This document shows positions 1-8,066 of a DNA stretch of 36,299 nucleotides, one piece after another; within the stretch, counting starts at the first letter, position 1; each line of letters starts with the position of its first letter. Below the pieces are notes generated by a model. It saw only the letters and a list, made by a program, of their open reading frames with translations. It was not told where the DNA came from and did no database searches. The DNA is from Deltaproteobacteria bacterium (GTDB lineage: Bacteria > Desulfobacterota > Desulfomonilia > Desulfomonilales > Desulfomonilaceae). The translations under genes and the position numbers were made by a program. The stretch lies in assembly GCA_021777225.1 (NCBI GenBank), contig JAJYDQ010000041.1, forward strand, positions 1-36,299, written 5' to 3'.

Positions 1-69
1 GGGGAGACAACGGACCCCAAGAGCGACAGTTTCAGAAACGGCAGCGTCACTCCAGCGCCGAGTGATTTT
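1..69. other. Window edge downstream of pheS, no recognisable pheT
   Basis: On the minus strand this should be where pheT begins if the usual pheS-pheT order held. No ATG with a ribosome site is present, and the readable frames do not resemble the PheT N-terminus. One minus-strand frame can be read from a GTG at about position 50 into a hydrophobic stretch (VTLPFLKLSLLG), but it has no properly spaced ribosome site, so I do not call it a gene. Confidence 0.3.
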
Positions 70-1086
70 TCAAAACTGGCTTAAGAAACGGACGTCGTTT
101 TCGTAAAATAATCGGATGTCGGGTATGCCGTATTTAAGCATTGCCACTCTTTCAATTCCCAAACCAAACGCAAAACCCGAATAAATATCAGGATCATAAT
201 TTACGAATTTGTACAGCGTCGGATCTACCATTCCTGACCCCAAAATTTCCAGCCAGCCGGTAAATGAGCAGGTTCTGCAGCCCGAACCGCCGCAAATTAC
301 ACATTGTATATCCACCTCGGCTGAAGGTTCAGTGAATGGGAAAAAACTGGGTCGAAAACGTAAGGCCAACCTGTCTCCGAAATATTCCCGGGCAAAAGCC
401 GTCAATACCCCCTTCAAATCAGAGAAAGAAACCCTTTTGTCAACCCACAGACCCTCGATTTGCATAAACATTGGGGAGTGAGTCACATCAGCGTCACGTC
501 TATAAACTTTGCCAGGACAGATAACCTTAACCGGCGGCTTGCATTTCTCCATGGTTCGAATTTGAACGGGAGATGTATGGGTCCTCAACAGAACATTCTC
601 TGAAAAATAGAACGTATCCTGCATATCTCGAGCCGGATGGTTCTTCGGCATATTCAGCGCTTCAAAATTGTAATAATCTATTTCAACTTCCGGACCTTCG
701 GCCAATTGGAACCCCAATCCGGAAAAAACATCAACCAGTTCCTGGGTGACCCGGTTGAGAATGTGAGACCTACCCAACGGCAAGCGCCTGCCCGGCATAG
801 TAATGTCTATGGACTCAAGAGCTAGCTGAGTGCGTTCAAGCTCATCACGCAAGTATGCTTCCCTTGTATCAAACAGGGATTCCAGGTCTGCCTTAATTTG
901 ATTTGCGAGCTTACCAACAGCGGAACGTTCTTCAATAGGAAGGTCTTTAAGGCCCCTCAAGACACTGGTTAACTCGCCCTTTCGTCCCAAAATTCTAATT
1001 CTTGAATCACTTAAGGTTTTCAGATCGAATGTCTGTTCTGTCAGAGCGACCGTTGAAGCTCTAAGTGAATTAAGCTGATCTTTCAT
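70..1086 (-). CDS. pheS: Phenylalanine--tRNA ligase alpha subunit
   Basis: Charges tRNA-Phe with phenylalanine in the cytoplasm, as the catalytic half of the (alpha-beta)2 enzyme. The 338-residue length is normal for a bacterial PheS. Residues 1-90 form the tRNA-binding coiled-coil arm. The class II core follows, with motif 2 around residues 192-212 (GKVYRRDADVTHSPMFMQIEG region) and motif 3 near residues 308-325 (GLGIERVAM). A four-cysteine knuckle (CVICGGSGCRTC, about residues 262-273) just before motif 3 is seen in many PheS proteins. Third in an rpmI-rplT-pheS cluster on the minus strand. The gap to rplT is 183 bp and holds a perfect hairpin, so separate control is possible. The beta-subunit gene is not visible next to it. 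Family identity is certain. Confidence 0.97.
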   Translation of the reverse strand: MKDQLNSLRASTVALTEQTFDLKTLSDSRIRILGRKGELTSVLRGLKDLPIEERSAVGKLANQIKADLESLFDTREAYLRDELERTQLALESIDITMPGRRLPLGRSHILNRVTQELVDVFSGLGFQLAEGPEVEIDYYNFEALNMPKNHPARDMQDTFYFSENVLLRTHTSPVQIRTMEKCKPPVKVICPGKVYRRDADVTHSPMFMQIEGLWVDKRVSFSDLKGVLTAFAREYFGDRLALRFRPSFFPFTEPSAEVDIQCVICGGSGCRTCSFTGWLEILGSGMVDPTLYKFVNYDPDIYSGFAFGLGIERVAMLKYGIPDIRLFYENDVRFLSQF

Positions 1087-1172
1087 ACCTCAAGGACCCT
1101 TTCTGGCAAATCCATCATGGAACGCTATACGCTGGAGATCCCGATTTATATCAGTGAATCATCATCAGTCAA

Positions 1173-1203
1173 CATGGAAACGGTCCTGAGGACCGTTTCC
1201 ATG
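1173..1203 (-). promoter_or_regulatory. Perfect 14-bp hairpin between rplT and pheS
   Basis: The arms at 1173-1186 and 1190-1203 (CATGGAAACGGTCC and its exact complement) are separated by only three bases. On the minus strand this lies in the rplT-pheS gap, about 87 bases before the pheS start. No T-run follows on either strand, so a simple Rho-independent terminator is unlikely. It could be an RNA-processing or attenuation structure, or a protein-binding site. The structure is seen directly; the role is inference. Confidence 0.6.
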
Positions 1204-1269
1204 CCTACAAACAATCATGAAGACATACTCGTGTGGGCTGACAAGACCGGACAACAGCCACAAGTCGTG

Positions 1270-1629
1270 TCAGACCTGCAATGCCTGTTGAGCTTGCTGA
1301 ACTATCCCCGAGAAGGCCGTAGGGTCAGCTACGGCTATGTCTGCCAGAATTTTTCTGTCCAGTCCCAAGCCCGCTTTTTTAATACCTTCCATAAAACGGT
1401 TGTAAGGTAGTCCGTTAAGCCTGCAGGCAGCATTGATCCTTGTTATCCACAAACTACGAAAATCTCGCTTGCGGACTTTCCTGTCCCTGTATGCGTAACA
1501 TAGGGCTCTTTCAAGGGTTTCTTTCGCCTGCTTAAGAGTCCGGCTTCTACCACCGACAAAACCCTTCGCGGCCTTTAATATTTTTTTTCGCCTCGCCCTA
1601 CTGGCGGGTGAACATCTAACTCTGGGCAT
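1270..1629 (-). CDS. rplT: Large ribosomal subunit protein bL20
   Basis: Binds 23S rRNA early in 50S assembly, and in several bacteria represses its own operon. The 119-residue length and basic N-terminal extension ([19 protein letters not shown]) followed by the globular domain ([22 protein letters not shown] at about residues 60-81) are typical of L20. The minus-strand start is well set: AAGGAG lies seven bases upstream of the ATG. It follows rpmI after a 109-bp gap containing an inverted repeat and precedes pheS, which matches the conserved order except for the missing infC. Confidence 0.97.
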   Translation of the reverse strand: MPRVRCSPASRARRKKILKAAKGFVGGRSRTLKQAKETLERALCYAYRDRKVRKRDFRSLWITRINAACRLNGLPYNRFMEGIKKAGLGLDRKILADIAVADPTAFSGIVQQAQQALQV

Positions 1630-1670
1630 TTCTAACTCCTTAAAATCTTCAAATTAAGAAAGCCAATTGA

Positions 1671-1688
1671 CGCTTTATTCATAAAGCG
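1671..1688 (-). promoter_or_regulatory. Inverted repeat in the rpmI-rplT gap
   Basis: CGCTTTAT and ATAAAGCG face each other around two bases, giving a short perfect palindrome about 40 bases before the rplT start on the minus strand. L20-controlled operons in other bacteria carry regulatory RNA structures near rpmI-rplT, so this may take part in autoregulation. That role is inference; the palindrome is seen. Confidence 0.4.
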
Positions 1689-1738
1689 AATCCAGGCGTT
1701 TCCAATTTTCTTCCGACTTAATTCCACGCGACGAATAA

Positions 1739-1936
1739 TCATCCGTAAGGCAGCAATCTCCTGATTTGCGCCGCGTCCTCAGGGCTTATATATGCGCCTT
1801 GCCTCAGCCCTCTCTTTTGCTTAGTAGTTTTTGAAGTCAAAATATGGCTGTGATAAGCCTTCTTTCGTTTTATTACGCCGCTCTTCAAAACCGTAAATCT
1901 CTTCGCGGCGCCTCGGCATGATTTCATTTTCGGCAT
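1739..1936 (-). CDS. rpmI: Large ribosomal subunit protein bL35
   Basis: A small basic ribosomal protein of the 50S subunit. The 65 residues show the family pattern from MPKMKS through AAKRFTVLKSGVIKRKKAYHSH to a C-terminal SPEDAAQIRRLLPY. The start has AGGAG seven bases upstream on the minus strand. It is the first recognisable gene of the minus-strand cluster. infC, which normally precedes it, is absent from the roughly 550 bases upstream, so transcription probably starts in that region. Confidence 0.96.
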   Translation of the reverse strand: MPKMKSCRGAAKRFTVLKSGVIKRKKAYHSHILTSKTTKQKRGLRQGAYISPEDAAQIRRLLPYG

Positions 1937-2248
1937 ATTTAGCTCCTAAGAATTCGGGACCGGAAACGTTTCGCGCTCAACCGGCTCAACCAAAACGCGC
2001 TCATTTTTCAGCCCGCGTTTGATTGTGAATTGCGATTCAGCGCGTTATTTAACTCATTTTCACAAAAAAGTCTCTTGGACCGACAGTTGCGCCATAAGTC
2101 ACAAAAACGGGCAACCGGGCTCAAGCGCCAAGCCAAACGTCAGTTAAATCAAGATGAGGCGTACACAAATTGACCGCGCCATCAAACTTCTTTTTATACA
2201 TTATAAAGTTCGAGGAAACAATTTTTTTATATTTTTTAAAATCATTAT
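1937..2248. other. Gene-free stretch upstream of rpmI
   Basis: No convincing ORF on either strand. At 1976-2006 the tandem words GCTCAACC and GGCTCAACC lie between GCGC-rich arms, giving possible stem-loops in the rpmI leader. An AT-rich block (2218-2249) precedes the plus-strand promoter candidate. The end of an infC gene was looked for on the minus strand and not seen. Confidence 0.5.
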
Positions 2249-2277
2249 TTGACATGGGCGCTTGCCGATGATAACAA
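2249..2277 (+). promoter_or_regulatory. Sigma-70-like promoter with upstream AT-rich tract
   Basis: TTGACA at 2249-2254, a 17-base gap, then TAACAA at 2272-2277. The -35 is perfect and the -10 is weak (three or four of six). The 30 bases upstream are almost pure A/T, resembling an UP element. Transcription would begin near 2284, just before the structured region described next. Confidence 0.35.
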
Positions 2278-2283
2278 TGCCGT

Positions 2284-2505
2284 CCGAATCTGATTGACGT
2301 CTGTTCTCGAGAGGCCCCCCATCAAGCATTTTACTGATTGATAGGTCGTTGGCTAGTAGCAGTGGTCTTTTACATCATTATGAATTGTTAAGTAACGACC
2401 TGGAATACAGTTGGATAAATTTCTGAATCACCTGAATCTTTTTCAGCAACCTGTGGTCTTAACATAATAAAAACTATCCTGCACTCGAGAAGACGTGTCT
2501 TTTTA
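2284..2505 (+). ncRNA. Candidate structured small RNA, 6S-like layout
   Basis: A long-range closing stem joins 2297-2311 (ACGTCT, two-base bulge, TCTCGAG) with 2484-2496 (CTCGAGAAGACGT): 13 base pairs enclosing about 170 bases. Inside are an 8-bp stem (2343-2350 with 2394-2401, AGGTCGTT/AACGACCT), a short ATCAA/TTGAT stem (2321-2325 with 2337-2341) and a CTGAA/TTCAG stem around 2432-2446. The 3' arm runs into TCTTTTT (2498-2504), which could end transcription. A promoter-like site lies just upstream and no good ORF occupies the region. The length of about 220 nt and the one-long-hairpin layout recall 6S RNA, but sequence alone does not prove that. Alternatives are a cis-acting leader or another small RNA. 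Confidence 0.35.
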
Positions 2506-2678
2506 CGGTATTGTAGTTTTTGAAACTACCAATCGCCGGCTAGACCTGATCACAGATTCTTCAGTTATCTTGGAAAGTTATGTATTAAATCAACCGACTT
2601 TTTCGGACTCTGTCTCTATTGGAAATGAGTTCGTCAAAGTCATAAACTGCAAATTTGCCCTAATTAGGAGGAAGCGTT

Positions 2679-2864
2679 TTGGAAAGATGTAAAACATGTG
2701 GGAGAGAATTCTCGGCAAACCAGACAATGACCTATTCAGTATACGGTTATTGTTCATGGGAGTGTTTAATGAACAAAAGAGGCCGTACGCCTCAAGCGCC
2801 AAGGAACCAAAAAAAGTCCAACTCACACAAGAATTCGGGACAAAACAGATCCAGATGGGCCTGA
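2679..2864 (+). CDS. Small zinc-ribbon protein, TTG start
   Basis: A 61-residue protein with CKTCGREF near the N-terminus and YCSWEC about 20 residues later, giving a CxxC ... CxxxC zinc knuckle like TRASH/MYM-type small metal-binding domains. The C-terminal half is basic and polar (PRNQKKSNSHKNSGQNRSRW). The start is TTG at 2679, fixed by a strong AGGAGG at 2666-2671 seven bases upstream; no in-frame ATG sits at the N-terminus. It may be transcribed alone or from upstream. The function is unknown: metal sensing or protein/nucleic-acid binding are possibilities. The strong ribosome site and Cys spacing make it likely to be a real gene. Confidence 0.65.
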   Translation: MERCKTCGREFSANQTMTYSVYGYCSWECLMNKRGRTPQAPRNQKKSNSHKNSGQNRSRWA

Positions 2865-3234
2865 TCCATTTTGTGGGGCAATCCCGGCATCGACTTTGTG
2901 GTTCTTCTGCAAATCCAATTTCTTTGCAATAACAGTTTTGTCCTTAGTGAAGACATTATCATAGCCCGCAATTGATATTTTCGTATAATATCAGGGCCAA
3001 ATCCTGCTAGTTTGTGGTCTGTTTATCCTGATGATAGATGTTTTCCGGAATAGCGCTGGTCGCAATCGGAAATCACCATGCGGTAGCTTTACCCAAACCA
3101 CCATCATTTAGGAAACTGATCTTTCAGCAAAGTCCATCCAAGACTTTTCGGATGAATTGCTGTTGCCTAAACGCTTGATCAATGTCTTAAATGTGAGGAG
3201 TGGAAACTGTCGCCGCGTGGCCTGGAGATTTAAA
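2865..3234. other. Intergenic region upstream of the zinc peptidase
   Basis: A gap of 370 bases. The peptidase frame is open back to 3157, but that upstream part has no ribosome site. I saw no tRNA, terminator or convincing promoter here. Confidence 0.4.
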
Positions 3235-4716
3235 ATGAACGAAGCCGATTATCTCAGTGTTGTTCAAGGTCTTGACGAGGCTCATCGTAAACTTGCGCGT
3301 CTTGCGCTGGATCAAAGCGTAGGAGCGGCTCAAGGGAAAACGTTTTCAGACGTCATCTCACCAGACTCGATTTTGTTAAGTGAAGCTGTAATTGCCGACC
3401 TTCGAGGGATGGCCGCCTCTGAATCCGACACTGAGCGAAGGGATATGATCGAACGCGTTTTCATAGCGTGTATGGATCTCGCAATTGAAGCCGAAACATC
3501 TTCTCTTGCCGACATGTTCAGGTTTTATATGGAAAAGGGGAGAATGATCGTTCAAGGCCAAAAAATCCCCGCTCTGGAGATTGTCCCCTGGCTTCAAAAT
3601 CAGGGTAGCTTTGAACTTCGAGAAGAAATGCGAAAGGAAATTGGCATATTTTCCAGGGCTATCCTAAATCCGATCCTGTTAAGTATCCTGGACACTTTGA
3701 CACGCACGGTGAAAGGAAGGTTTGGGTTCCAAAATTACGTTGACTACGTGGAATGCAAGAGGAACAGCTCCTTTGAGGGCTGGCGGAATGAATTTGTAAC
3801 TTTTTTGTCGGATACTGACGATCATTATTTTAGCAAGGCGCGTCCGTGGGTTGAAACCCGCCTGGGTCGCCCCCTGGAAGATTTGAACCGGAGCCATGCG
3901 CTTCGTTTGCTCCGAATTGACGCTTTTGACAGGTATTTCCCAAAAAATTCCATCATGGAATTTGTTCATAAGACATTCGTTGGGTTAGGGTTAAACCTGA
4001 CCCGGCAAAAAGATATAATAATCGACATTGAAGATAGTCCTGAAAAAACTCCCAACGCCATTTGCATACCAGTTGATTTGCCTGGAGAAATTCATATCCT
4101 GCTTAAACCAGTTGGCGGCATGGTAGACCTTGAAGCATTATTGCATGAAATGGGACACGCTTTTTTCCTCAGGGGGTTCTCAGCCAAATCCCCCGTCGAA
4201 CATCGAAGGCTTTGTCGGTCGTCGGCGCTCGATGAAACATTTGCCTTTCTGTTTATGCAACTGATAGAAAACCCCGCATGGTTAAGGGATGTCGTGAAAG
4301 TCGACACTTCTGAGGCTGACGAGTTGAGCGCAATTGTCGGAATAAAAAAATTGTTGCTGATTCGTCGTCACATTGGAAAATTTCTTGCCGAAATGGAATT
4401 TTTCGAAAATGGTGTTTTTAAGGACTCCAGTTTTTACTGTAAATGGCTCAATCGCTCTACAGGCTTCAATTACGAGCCTGATGGCTACCTTATCGATATG
4501 GACATGGACTTTTACTCTGCTGAGTATGTCTGGGCGTGGGCCGGAGCCGATATTATCCAACAGTATTTATACGGCCAGTTCGGAATTGACTGGTTCCGCA
4601 AACCTGAAGCGGGCGATTTTCTCAGACACATATCTTTTGAGGGTCGAAAAAATTCACTCCCCGAAGCTCTGTCGAAATTTTGTGGAACAACGCTCAGAAT
4701 GCCCAATTTTAATTAG
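3235..4716 (+). CDS. M3-family (oligoendopeptidase-type) zinc metallopeptidase
   Basis: Probably a cytoplasmic peptidase that cleaves short peptides. The 493-residue, mostly helical protein carries the gluzincin motif HEMGH (H304, E305, H308) in the context ALLHEMGHAFFL, with a downstream ALDETFAFLF supplying the likely third zinc ligand (E334). This is the arrangement of M3 peptidases such as PepF and thimet oligopeptidase. There is no signal peptide. I chose the ATG at 3235 because GGAG lies seven bases before it; the frame extends upstream to 3157 without a ribosome site. It stands alone, about 100 bp before metX. Family confidence is good, the substrate is unknown, and it is shorter than classical PepF (about 600 aa). 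Confidence 0.8.
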   Translation: MNEADYLSVVQGLDEAHRKLARLALDQSVGAAQGKTFSDVISPDSILLSEAVIADLRGMAASESDTERRDMIERVFIACMDLAIEAETSSLADMFRFYMEKGRMIVQGQKIPALEIVPWLQNQGSFELREEMRKEIGIFSRAILNPILLSILDTLTRTVKGRFGFQNYVDYVECKRNSSFEGWRNEFVTFLSDTDDHYFSKARPWVETRLGRPLEDLNRSHALRLLRIDAFDRYFPKNSIMEFVHKTFVGLGLNLTRQKDIIIDIEDSPEKTPNAICIPVDLPGEIHILLKPVGGMVDLEALLHEMGHAFFLRGFSAKSPVEHRRLCRSSALDETFAFLFMQLIENPAWLRDVVKVDTSEADELSAIVGIKKLLLIRRHIGKFLAEMEFFENGVFKDSSFYCKWLNRSTGFNYEPDGYLIDMDMDFYSAEYVWAWAGADIIQQYLYGQFGIDWFRKPEAGDFLRHISFEGRKNSLPEALSKFCGTTLRMPNFN

Positions 4717-4817
4717 ACATATGATGACTTTGACGCAAAGTAGTCCTAAAATCAGTTGTGATTTACGAGTTTAAACGCATTAAATAGATCGTCTGCACAT
4801 GTGACGGAGGCTGGCAA

Positions 4818-5957
4818 TTGGATCAAATCGGAGTAGTAGAAACTCAATATCTCCAATTTGATGGCTTAAGACTGGAGTCGGGGGGGTACTTGGGCCCCTT
4901 AACTGTCGCGTATGAGACCTACGGTAAATTCAACGACAAACGGGATAACGCGGTGTTAGTGCTTCACGCTCTCTCGGGGGACGCTCACGCCGCAGGATTG
5001 GACGAAAACGGCCGGACTGGTTGGTGGGATGGCATGATCGGTCCAGGCAAAGGGATCGATACAAACAAATACTTCGTAATCTGCTCGAATTGCCTTGGCG
5101 GATGTAAAGGGACAACTGGCCCGACAAGTATCAATCCCGACACCGGCGGCGCTTACGGCAGGTCATTTCCATTGATCACAATCGGTGACATGGTAAATGT
5201 GCAGGCCATGCTTGTGGAAAAGCTGGGTATATCGAAGTTGCATACCGTGATTGGCGGGTCTATGGGAGGGATGCAGGCGCTGGACTGGGCTTGTCGTTAC
5301 GGTGATCGACTCAAATCCGCCGTGGTAATTGCGGCTACAGCGCGCCTTTCTCCCCAGGGTATCGCATTCAATTGGGTCGGCCGAAACGCTATACGTTCCG
5401 ATCCTGTCATTCCACTTAACCAATCTGATTCAACTTCCAGCGACAGAAAGTCCGGGCGTGGCCTGGCGGTTGCCAGAATGATCGGACACATTACTTACCT
5501 ATCTGAAGAAACCATGCAGGCCAAATTCGGAAGAAAGCGTACCTTGCGAGACATGGACGGGACAACTTACAGTCTCGGTGAAAACGAAGGGTTTGGAGGC
5601 GAATTCGAGATTGAATCCTATCTTCAGCATAAAGGGAGTTCCTTTATGGAAAGGTTCGATGAAGACTCTTACATCATAATAACCAAAGCAATCGATTATT
5701 TTGACCTTGTTAGACAATGTGGAGACATGGTAACCGCAGTTGAAAACATTACAGCCAAAATGTTCATCATATCTTTCACTTCGGACTGGCTCTATCCGAC
5801 CTCGATGTCTATGGCGATAGTAAGGGCTTTGCAAGCTGCTAAAAAGCACGTATCGTTTGTAGAAGTAGATTTACCTTATGGTCATGACTCTTTCCTGGTT
5901 CCACAAGGTATGCCTACGTTAACCAGAATAGTAAGAGGCTTTCTAAAGGGTGTCTGA
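4818..5957 (+). CDS. metX: Homoserine O-acetyltransferase
   Basis: Transfers an acyl group from acetyl-CoA to homoserine, the activation step of methionine biosynthesis (some family members use succinyl-CoA). The 379-residue alpha/beta hydrolase shows the nucleophile elbow GGSMGG with S148, and D323 (SDWLYP) and H356 (YGHDSF) complete the triad. The conserved ETYG and GPTS segments are also present. The start is TTG at 4818, supported by GGAGG at 4806-4810 seven bases upstream. Its stop overlaps the metW start by eight bases, so the two are translationally coupled, the usual metX-metW pair. Confidence 0.94.
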   Translation: MDQIGVVETQYLQFDGLRLESGGYLGPLTVAYETYGKFNDKRDNAVLVLHALSGDAHAAGLDENGRTGWWDGMIGPGKGIDTNKYFVICSNCLGGCKGTTGPTSINPDTGGAYGRSFPLITIGDMVNVQAMLVEKLGISKLHTVIGGSMGGMQALDWACRYGDRLKSAVVIAATARLSPQGIAFNWVGRNAIRSDPVIPLNQSDSTSSDRKSGRGLAVARMIGHITYLSEETMQAKFGRKRTLRDMDGTTYSLGENEGFGGEFEIESYLQHKGSSFMERFDEDSYIIITKAIDYFDLVRQCGDMVTAVENITAKMFIISFTSDWLYPTSMSMAIVRALQAAKKHVSFVEVDLPYGHDSFLVPQGMPTLTRIVRGFLKGV

Positions 5958-6579
5958 ACAAGTATTGGAAATCCGCACCCCATTTCATGAATTTGAGGTT
6001 GGGTTCAACGTCATTATAGATCTGATAACCCCCGGGACCAGGGTTTTGGACTTGGGTTGTGGTTCCGGCACCCTACTTGCCAGATTGCGCGACGAAAAAG
6101 ACGTTGAAGGCTGCGGCGTCGAGCTGGACCAGGAAAAGGTGATTCGCTGCACGGAAAGGGGAATAAGGGTCATGACTCTCGATCTTGATCATGGTCTGGA
6201 GGGATTCCCCGACCTGAGTTACGAGTATGTGGTGCTCAGCCGAACACTCCAGCAGATCATCAATCCTGAACGACTGGTGCGTGAAATGTTGAGAGTCGGC
6301 TCTAAATCCATAATTGCGTTTCCCAATTTTGCAAATTGGAAGATAGCTCTTAGATATCTGCTAACAGGCAGAACGCCTATCGTCAAAACCTTCCCGCATC
6401 CCTGGTTCAACTCCCCAGATATTCATAGGGTTACGATAAGCGATTTTCGCCATTTTATTGACGATATCGGCGGGAAAATTGAAAAAGAGATTTTCATAAC
6501 TAAAGATACGCCCGGAACAAACATTTTTTGGCCTAACGGCCGAGCCGAATGGGGTTGTTTTCAGATCTCCGCGCAATAG
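5950..6579 (+). CDS. metW: Methionine biosynthesis protein MetW
   Basis: A class I SAM-dependent methyltransferase-fold protein that accompanies MetX and is needed for, or modulates, its activity in several proteobacteria. The 209 residues include the SAM-binding loop VLDLGCGSGTLLARL at about residues 32-46 and the family segment FPNFANWKIRLRY-like (FPNFANWKIALRYLLTGR) near residues 118-136, followed by PHPWFNSPDIH. It starts with GTG at 5950 inside the end of metX, the typical overlap of this pair. The end is followed by a 233-bp gap before hisS. Confidence 0.93.
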   Translation: MSEQVLEIRTPFHEFEVGFNVIIDLITPGTRVLDLGCGSGTLLARLRDEKDVEGCGVELDQEKVIRCTERGIRVMTLDLDHGLEGFPDLSYEYVVLSRTLQQIINPERLVREMLRVGSKSIIAFPNFANWKIALRYLLTGRTPIVKTFPHPWFNSPDIHRVTISDFRHFIDDIGGKIEKEIFITKDTPGTNIFWPNGRAEWGCFQISAQ

Positions 6580-6812
6580 TTCACGTTGGGTCTTTGTAAG
6601 CTCTCCGTAATACATTTCCGGTTTTATCAATCGTCACTTTCTGGGCTCACAAACGGTTCGTTTAGCAGGAAAGTTGCAGGATCAAATTGATTTTGGAGTT
6701 TTCCAGGACAATTACCGGCGATAAAGCTTGACCGCACGTAGGTTGTTGTCTTAATCTAACTATTTTGTGTGAATATAGTCGTCTTTTGACGATAAAATAC
6801 AGGCGTTGATCA
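6580..6812 (+). promoter_or_regulatory. metW-hisS intergenic region with promoter candidate
   Basis: TTGACC at 6728-6733, 17 bases, then TTAATC at 6751-6756 is a plausible sigma-70 promoter for hisS-aspS, about 57 bases ahead of the hisS ATG. A small hairpin (TCGTC TTTT GACGA, about 6779-6792) lies between it and the start. No gene or RNA was recognised in the rest of the gap. Confidence 0.35.
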
Positions 6813-8066
6813 ATGATCGGTTTAATTAAAGGTTTCCACGATATCCTGCCGGACCAATCTCTGAAATGGGCATTCATTATAGATACGGCTAGAAGTCGTC
6901 TTTCACGATTCGGTTTTCGCGAAATTATTACTCCTGTTATGGAAAAAACCGAACTGTTTCAGAGAGGTATTGGTCAGACTACTGACATCGTTGAAAAGGA
7001 AATGTACACGTTTTCAGATCTCGGCGGCGACTCTCTGAGTCTAAGGCCTGAGGCTACTGCCGGCATCCTTCGATCTGTGGTTGAACATTCCCTGCTAAGG
7101 CATGAACAACAACTAAAGCTTTTCTCAATCGGACCAATGTTCCGTCGAGAGAGGCCTTCCAAGGGCCGGTTTCGTCAGTTTTTCCAAATCAACGCCGAAG
7201 TCCTGGGTGACAATTCCCCTTTGGTTGACGCGGAGACTATCCTTGTCGCAACCTCAATTTTAGAGGGCATCGGAATTCAGGACTTTTGCGTGGATGTAAA
7301 TTCCGTAGGTTGCAAAGATTGTCGGAATATTTATCGAGCTGAGTTGAGACAATTTCTCAAACCCTCGTTCGGTCGTCTCTGTCCCGATTGCCAGAGGCGA
7401 TTTGATACGAACTCCCTCAGGGTCCTGGATTGCAAGGAACCAGAGTGCATTTCCATTTGCCGGAACGCTCCACTAATTTCTGACTGGCTCGATACAGCTT
7501 GTAAAGATCATTTTGGGCAGGTTATTAACGCTCTGGGTTCGCTGGGGGTAAACTATCGGGTCGAGCCTCGTCTGGTCAGAGGATTGGACTACTATACCAG
7601 GACGGCCTTTGAATTTGTTCATTCCAAATTGGGCCGAACCAAGGCAATTGGTGGTGGAGGACGTTACGATTCCTTAATCTCTGAACTTGGTGGACCAGAC
7701 GTCTCTGGCATCGGTTTTGGAATTGGAATTGAACGGCTTTCCATGAACCTTCCGGATGAAGGGCCTCTGTATCAAAGGAAAATCGATATTTTCGTGGCAA
7801 TAATAGGTTCAGACGCACGTAATAGGTGCTTTGGAATAGTCAACCAGCTAAGAAAGGGTGGGTTATCCGTCGAAGCCCGATATTCCGACATGAGCCTCAA
7901 AGCTCAAATGAAGTTAGCGGACCGTCTTGGCGCGCAGTGGGTAATAATGGTCGGCGAAAATGAGTTGACTCAGGGACAGGTCACTATTCGCAACATGAAA
8001 ACCAAGGAACAGTTCCTGGTGGAACTCGGTGGAATCGAACAAGCGGTTCGAGGAGAAAAAAGTTGA
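6813..8066 (+). CDS. hisS: Histidine--tRNA ligase
   Basis: Charges tRNA-His. The 417-residue length and order are typical: class II catalytic core starting IKGFHDILP, motif 2 (GPMFRRERPSKGRFRQF at about residues 109-125), the histidine-binding loop GLDYYTRTAFEF (about 258-269), motif 3 (GIGFGIGIERL at about 298-308), and a C-terminal anticodon-binding domain. A Cys-rich patch (CKDC...CPDC) in the insertion region is seen in many HisS. The stop overlaps the aspS TTG by four bases, so the two synthetases are made from one message. Confidence 0.96.
   Translation: MIGLIKGFHDILPDQSLKWAFIIDTARSRLSRFGFREIITPVMEKTELFQRGIGQTTDIVEKEMYTFSDLGGDSLSLRPEATAGILRSVVEHSLLRHEQQLKLFSIGPMFRRERPSKGRFRQFFQINAEVLGDNSPLVDAETILVATSILEGIGIQDFCVDVNSVGCKDCRNIYRAELRQFLKPSFGRLCPDCQRRFDTNSLRVLDCKEPECISICRNAPLISDWLDTACKDHFGQVINALGSLGVNYRVEPRLVRGLDYYTRTAFEFVHSKLGRTKAIGGGGRYDSLISELGGPDVSGIGFGIGIERLSMNLPDEGPLYQRKIDIFVAIIGSDARNRCFGIVNQLRKGGLSVEARYSDMSLKAQMKLADRLGAQWVIMVGENELTQGQVTIRNMKTKEQFLVELGGIEQAVRGEKS

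Noticed and set aside
1173-1203. Hairpin as a Rho-independent terminator
   Set aside because: No T-run follows on either strand.
1117-1410. 97-codon plus-strand frame over the rplT-pheS gap
   Set aside because: It overlaps rplT on the other strand and reads through the perfect hairpin; no ribosome site.
2495-2826. Overlapping frames on both strands near the zinc-ribbon gene (2495-2692 plus, 2590-2826 minus)
   Set aside because: No family features or ribosome sites; they overlap the candidate RNA end and the better supported zinc-ribbon gene.
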